The notes under the pieces: generated by a model | Seen by the model: the letters and a program-made list of their open reading frames with translations, nothing else | The model's database searches: none | What the model was told of the DNA's origin: nothing | Made by a program: the position numbers and the translations under genes | From: an uncultured Lachnospiraceae bacterium | GTDB lineage: Bacteria > Bacillota > Clostridia > Lachnospirales > Lachnospiraceae | Length of the DNA stretch: 64,000 bases | Assembly: GCA_910587045.1 (NCBI GenBank) | Contig: CAJULG010000003.1 | Location: 34,221-98,220, forward strand | Direction: 5' to 3' | Part shown: positions 60,262 to 64,000 of the stretch, in pieces | How positions within the stretch are numbered: position 1 is the stretch's first letter | Layout: every line of letters starts with the position of its first letter

Positions 60262-62517
60262 TTATCCCTGCTTCTGTTCCCGGATCGCCTGTTCCAGACC
60301 GGAATACCGCTTCTGCTCATCTGCATTATCTACCATCTCATGAAGCTTGTAACCGTTTCCTAAGATCACCACGCACTTCTTTGCCCGGGTAATGGCCGTG
60401 TAAAGCAGATTACGGTGCAGCAATACCCTTGGCCCGTTTAAGATCGGCAGGATCACTGCCGGGTATTCACTTCCCTGAGCTTTATGTATGGTGATCGCAT
60501 AGGCAAGCTCTAATTCCTCCAGCTGCTTGAAGTCGTATTTTACCACCCGTTCCTCATCCATCACGACGGTTACTGCTTCGGCATATGTGTCAATCTCTTT
60601 GATGACTCCGATATCTCCGTTGAAGATTCCCATGCCCTTCTCCTGTTCAAAGTATCCGGTCTTATCATAGATGGCCCATTCCTGCTTATAATTATTTTTA
60701 ATCTGCATAACCTTATCCCCTTCCCGAAACCGGGTATTATGATACTCATATTCCCGCTTCTGCGGGGAAGGCGGATTTAAGATCGCCTGCAATTCCTTGT
60801 TCAGGTTCTCAACCCCGAGTTCTCCCTGCCGCATAGGAGTTAATACCTGTACCTCGTTCGGCTTTGCTTCCACATAGCGGGGCATTTTTACGGAAACCAG
60901 TCGTCCGACCTCTTCAATGATCGCTCTGCTGTTAGTCCGCGGCAGAAGAAAAAAATCCCGGCTCTTATTATTCATGACCGGATATTCCCCATGGTTGATC
61001 CGGTGTGCATTCAGAACGATGTCGCTATCCTCCTCCTGCCGGTATACCGTTGACAGCTCGATCACCGGAAACTGCTTCGCATTGATGATATCCTTTAGTA
61101 CATTGCCCGGCCCTACGCTCGGAAGCTGATTCACATCTCCTACCAGGATCAGATGAGTACCCGGAACCACTGCCTGCAGCAGCGAATGTGCCAGATAGAT
61201 ATCCACCATGGACATCTCATCAATAATAATAACATCCGCCTCTAACGGATTCTGGGCATTCCGTTCAAACTGATAACCGCCCTCTCCCTCTACACCCCCG
61301 TTTAGTTCTAAAAGCCGGTGAATGGTCTGGGCCTGATAACCGGTAGCCTCCGTCATACGTTTTGCCGCCCGTCCGGTAGGTGCCGCCAGTCGGAGCTCCA
61401 GCCCTTCCTGTTCAAAATATTGAATGATCGTATTGATCACCGTGGTCTTTCCTGTACCCGGTCCCCCGGTAATGATCACCAGACCGGCGGTGGCTGCCTG
61501 ATAGACTGCAGATCGCTGCAGTTCGTCCAGTGCGATCTCTGACTTTTCTTCCAGCCTCTTTAAGATCGCCTGTATCTCAATATCCGGTACATCATAGGTC
61601 AGATCCAGATCCAGCAGCATCCGTGCTGTGTCCAGCTCTTTATAATACTGGGTGCTTCCGTATATGGCAAGCATACCGTCCATTTCCTTTATGATCACTT
61701 TTCGTTCCAGCTGAAGCACTGCAAGCTGGTTCTCGATCACAGTCTCATAGGAATAAGCAAACGGATCACCGCCTTCCGGCACAAGGAAGCTGGCGGCCTT
61801 TCGGAGCAGCAGTTCTTTTGGGAGAAACATATGTCCCAGCCCGCCGGACTGATTCAACGTATATAAAATGGCAGAACGCACCCGGAATTCCGAATCCAGT
61901 CCGATCCCTGCCCTGCGGGCAATCTCATCCGCCGCTTTAAATCCCACACCCTGAATATCATCTGCCAGTTGATAAGGATTTTCCTCGATGATCCGATACA
62001 GCCTGCTGCCGTATTCATTATAGATCCTGACCGCCAGATGTGCATTAATTCCATACTTTCCTAAAAACATCATCGCCTGACGGATATCCTGGCTTTCGTG
62101 AAACTGAACACCGATCTCTCTTGCTTTCCGTTCGGATATCCCCTTGATCTCTGCCAGACGTTCCGGTTCGAATTCAATAATACGGAAGGTGTCTCCCTTG
62201 AATTTCTTTACGATATGCATAGCCAGTACCGGCCCGATCCCCTTAATGGCGCCGGAGCATAAATACCGTTCCATACTGTCTGCATCCTCTGGCATCCGCA
62301 GTTCATAGGTATGCAGTCTGATCTGGGTCTCGTAATACGGATGCTCTACCTCCTCCCCCTCTGCCTGAATGTACATTCCCTGAGCAGCGCCTTCCACATA
62401 TCCTACCAGAATATGGGACTCATCCTCTTCTTTCGTTGTGACGGCAAGAACGGTATAGCCATTCTCATCATTCCGATATATGATTTTCTCAATGTAACCT
62501 TCTAGCTTCAACCCCAT
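60262..62517 (-). CDS. recD2: RecD2 superfamily 1B DNA helicase
   Basis: About 751 residues from the ATG at 62517, whose beginning (MGLKLEGYIEKIIYRNDENGY) matches RecD2; in-frame starts up to 62607 exist and the true one is uncertain. Helicase motifs: I GGPGTGKTTVINT, II IIIDEMSMVD, III GDVNQLPSVGPGN, and near the end AITIHKAQGSEYPAVILP and YTAITRAKK. Helix-hairpin-helix sequences (IKGIGPVLAMHIV, IQGVGFKAADEIA) lie in the N-terminal half. It unwinds DNA 5-prime to 3-prime and acts in mismatch repair and replication restart in Bacillus. It occupies the place of comFA upstream of comFC. Confidence 0.95.
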   Translation of the reverse strand: MGLKLEGYIEKIIYRNDENGYTVLAVTTKEEDESHILVGYVEGAAQGMYIQAEGEEVEHPYYETQIRLHTYELRMPEDADSMERYLCSGAIKGIGPVLAMHIVKKFKGDTFRIIEFEPERLAEIKGISERKAREIGVQFHESQDIRQAMMFLGKYGINAHLAVRIYNEYGSRLYRIIEENPYQLADDIQGVGFKAADEIARRAGIGLDSEFRVRSAILYTLNQSGGLGHMFLPKELLLRKAASFLVPEGGDPFAYSYETVIENQLAVLQLERKVIIKEMDGMLAIYGSTQYYKELDTARMLLDLDLTYDVPDIEIQAILKRLEEKSEIALDELQRSAVYQAATAGLVIITGGPGTGKTTVINTIIQYFEQEGLELRLAAPTGRAAKRMTEATGYQAQTIHRLLELNGGVEGEGGYQFERNAQNPLEADVIIIDEMSMVDIYLAHSLLQAVVPGTHLILVGDVNQLPSVGPGNVLKDIINAKQFPVIELSTVYRQEEDSDIVLNAHRINHGEYPVMNNKSRDFFLLPRTNSRAIIEEVGRLVSVKMPRYVEAKPNEVQVLTPMRQGELGVENLNKELQAILNPPSPQKREYEYHNTRFREGDKVMQIKNNYKQEWAIYDKTGYFEQEKGMGIFNGDIGVIKEIDTYAEAVTVVMDEERVVKYDFKQLEELELAYAITIHKAQGSEYPAVILPILNGPRVLLHRNLLYTAITRAKKCVVILGNGYKLHEMVDNADEQKRYSGLEQAIREQKQG

Positions 62518-62636
62518 TGCCCTTTCTGCCGACAGGTCAATGACCCGAACCATTTCATAGAAAGAAGGCTGCCTGAACGGGAACGGAAAGCACCGTCCCA
62601 CATTCATAGCAGCCCCATGCTATGTAGTCCCTATGA

Positions 62637-63065
62637 TCACACTTCGGCCTTCTGCGCAGCTCCGGCATTCTCCTGTGCTTTTACTGTCGCTTCTTCTGTA
62701 ATCTCAGCCTGCTTGATATTCAAGGCACTTATATTATTTTTCATGGATTCATACAGTTCCTGTGCAATACCCAGGTCGCCCCGTTCCGTGATGATCGATG
62801 CACATTCCTGCAACATCATATCTCCAAAATAGTCCAGATATTTGTTGTCTTCCTCATCTTCTGATTTTGGAATCGTCTCTTTTACCTGCTGCATAACCTG
62901 TTCAATAAAATAAGCTTCAAATTCTTTGCAGGCACTCATCAATTCCTCATCCGTCTTTTCGGAAAGATCCTGATTCTTTAATCGGTTCTCCAGCTCGCTG
63001 GTCTTCGTGCTGCTCTGAGAGTGCTGGGTATAGTAATTGTCAAAAAGTCCGCTGATCGCATCCAT
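62637..63065 (-). CDS. Flagellar rod-binding protein (FlgJ N-terminal domain)
   Basis: A 142-residue protein with only the rod-binding domain of FlgJ: ACKEFEAYFIEQVMQQVK (46-63), then YFGDMMLQECASIITERG and LGIAQELYESM. It lacks the muramidase domain of proteobacterial FlgJ, as is usual for Firmicutes. It caps the growing rod in the periplasm-equivalent space. It follows flgG by 9 bp, the ordinary order, and is the last gene of that unit before recD2. Confidence 0.9.
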   Translation of the reverse strand: MDAISGLFDNYYTQHSQSSTKTSELENRLKNQDLSEKTDEELMSACKEFEAYFIEQVMQQVKETIPKSEDEEDNKYLDYFGDMMLQECASIITERGDLGIAQELYESMKNNISALNIKQAEITEEATVKAQENAGAAQKAEV

Positions 63066-63074
63066 CTGCTACAC

Positions 63075-63920
63075 CTACCTTCTCAGATTATTTGCCTGTT
63101 CCAGCATCTCATCGGATGCCTGAATAACCTTGGAATTCATCTGATATGCCCGCTGTGCCACGATCAGATTGACCATCTCATCCGCCACCTGTACATTGGA
63201 CGCTTCAATCCGCTTATGATGGGTAGCACTCCGGATCAGACCTGCAGACTGAGACTCTTCCATTGCGGCACCGGAAGCAACTGTCTGTCTGTAACGATTC
63301 CCGGATGCCTTCTCCAGTCCTGCCGGATTGTTAAACTGTACCACACCAAGCTGAACATTATATACATTCCCGTCTGCACCGGTCTGGGTCAGGTTGATCT
63401 GGGTTTCACCATCGGTAGATACCGTAATGGTTCCATCCTTGGCAATACCAATCGTGGTTGCCATAATTCCGGTTGGAATGATGATCGGATTATCATACTG
63501 ATCCAGAACCGGATGTCCCTCTGCGGTACAGAGCATGGTTCCATTCCCTACCGGAGATGCCGCAAAATTACCATCCCTGGTGTATTGAATCTCACCGCCT
63601 TCTACCCTTACCTTGAAGAAACCATCGCCTTCAATGGCCACGGCAAACGGACTTTCACTTGGCGTCAGATTACCCTGGGTAAACTGGCTGGTGATCGCTG
63701 CCGTCCTGCTTCCCAGGCCCACCTGGGCACCTACCGGTTTCTCTTCGCCTACATTATTCGTAGAGCGAGTCTGAATTGTCTGATATAACAATGATTTGAA
63801 TTCTGCCTTTTCTGATTTGTAACCGGTGGTATTCAGATTGGCAAAATTATTTGCAATCGTATCTACATTTTCCTGTTGGGCAATCATTCCGCTTGCCGCT
63901 GTCCATAAGGATCTTACCAC
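63075..63920 (-). CDS. flgG: Flagellar distal-rod protein FlgG
   Basis: A 281-residue rod protein that starts with GTG after AAAGGAGCGG. The N terminus VRSLWTAASGMIAQQENVDT and NNFANLNTTGYKSEKAEF is the FlgG signature, with VAIEGDGFFKVRVEGG in the central domain. The C-terminal helix VQVADEMVNLIVAQRAYQMN and NSKVIQASDEML is diagnostic. FlgF is a possible alternative, but MIRSLW-like starts and the DEM-MVNLI end favour FlgG. The upstream 80 bp to the window edge contain no recognisable gene. Confidence 0.92.
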   Translation of the reverse strand: MVRSLWTAASGMIAQQENVDTIANNFANLNTTGYKSEKAEFKSLLYQTIQTRSTNNVGEEKPVGAQVGLGSRTAAITSQFTQGNLTPSESPFAVAIEGDGFFKVRVEGGEIQYTRDGNFAASPVGNGTMLCTAEGHPVLDQYDNPIIIPTGIMATTIGIAKDGTITVSTDGETQINLTQTGADGNVYNVQLGVVQFNNPAGLEKASGNRYRQTVASGAAMEESQSAGLIRSATHHKRIEASNVQVADEMVNLIVAQRAYQMNSKVIQASDEMLEQANNLRR

Positions 63921-64000
63921 GTTCCGCTCCTTTCTCTGCTTCTGTCACAGCAGATTCCCCGTTATCCTGTTGCAATCATTTATTCTCTAACAGATATTAC

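Overview
The window looks like chromosomal DNA of a motile Gram-positive gut anaerobe of the Lachnospiraceae (Roseburia/Agathobacter type). The grounds are AGGAGG-type ribosome sites on nearly every gene, a comFC-yvyF-flgM-flgN-flgK-flgL-fliW-csrA-flagellin order that recalls Bacillus subtilis, a DUF3880/MAF/NeuB flagellin-glycosylation island, and a Hanks kinase/FHA/PP2C cluster typical of Clostridia. I saw no tRNA, rRNA, CRISPR array, transposase or phage gene. Family assignments rest on motif recognition without database searches.

Layout. 1-290: two copies of a palindromic dispersed repeat that recurs near 16.7 kb and 41.8 kb. 290-2689: a GH3 beta-glucosidase. 12171-2695 (minus): a five-gene signalling operon of FHA protein, PP2C phosphatase, Ser/Thr kinase, a membrane-anchored protein with repeated Thr motifs, and a 1354-residue Ig-like surface protein. 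12357-14989 (plus): an ECF-like sigma factor and its probable membrane partner with a beta-propeller. 20383-15026 (minus): mltG, a cyclophilin, lysA, a YesL-like membrane protein, an acylphosphatase and an Rpn nuclease. The Rpn gene has a 12 x 12-bp repeat, an internal start and an elaborate leader.

20.7-45.7 kb is a surface-glycan island. It encodes an alkaline-phosphatase-superfamily transferase, glycosyltransferases (two GT2, two DUF3880, one GT-D), TagD and a CDP-glycerol glycerophosphotransferase. It also carries rfbFGH for a CDP-3,6-dideoxyhexose, and a four-gene block (DRE-TIM aldolase, acetolactate-synthase-like ThDP enzyme, SDR, DXS-like ThDP enzyme) that I read as a carbon-branching pathway. 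NeuB without a SAF domain and a NeuA-phosphatase fusion make a CMP-nonulosonate, and two MAF proteins probably load sugar onto flagellin. The rfb operon and the nine-gene operon running from neuB converge on one 23-bp-stem terminator.

45.8-64 kb (minus) is the late flagellar region: flgG, a rod-binding protein, recD2, comFC, yvyF, a Na+/solute symporter, flgM, flgN, two flgK, a large flgL, fliW, csrA, flaG, fliD, fliS, a FliT/FlgN-like chaperone and a compact flagellin. Sigma-28-like promoters precede flgM, flaG and flagellin. The flagellin leader holds a hairpin with a CsrA-type GGA loop beside a GGA-bearing Shine-Dalgarno, so the FliW-CsrA-flagellin circuit can be read from the sequence.
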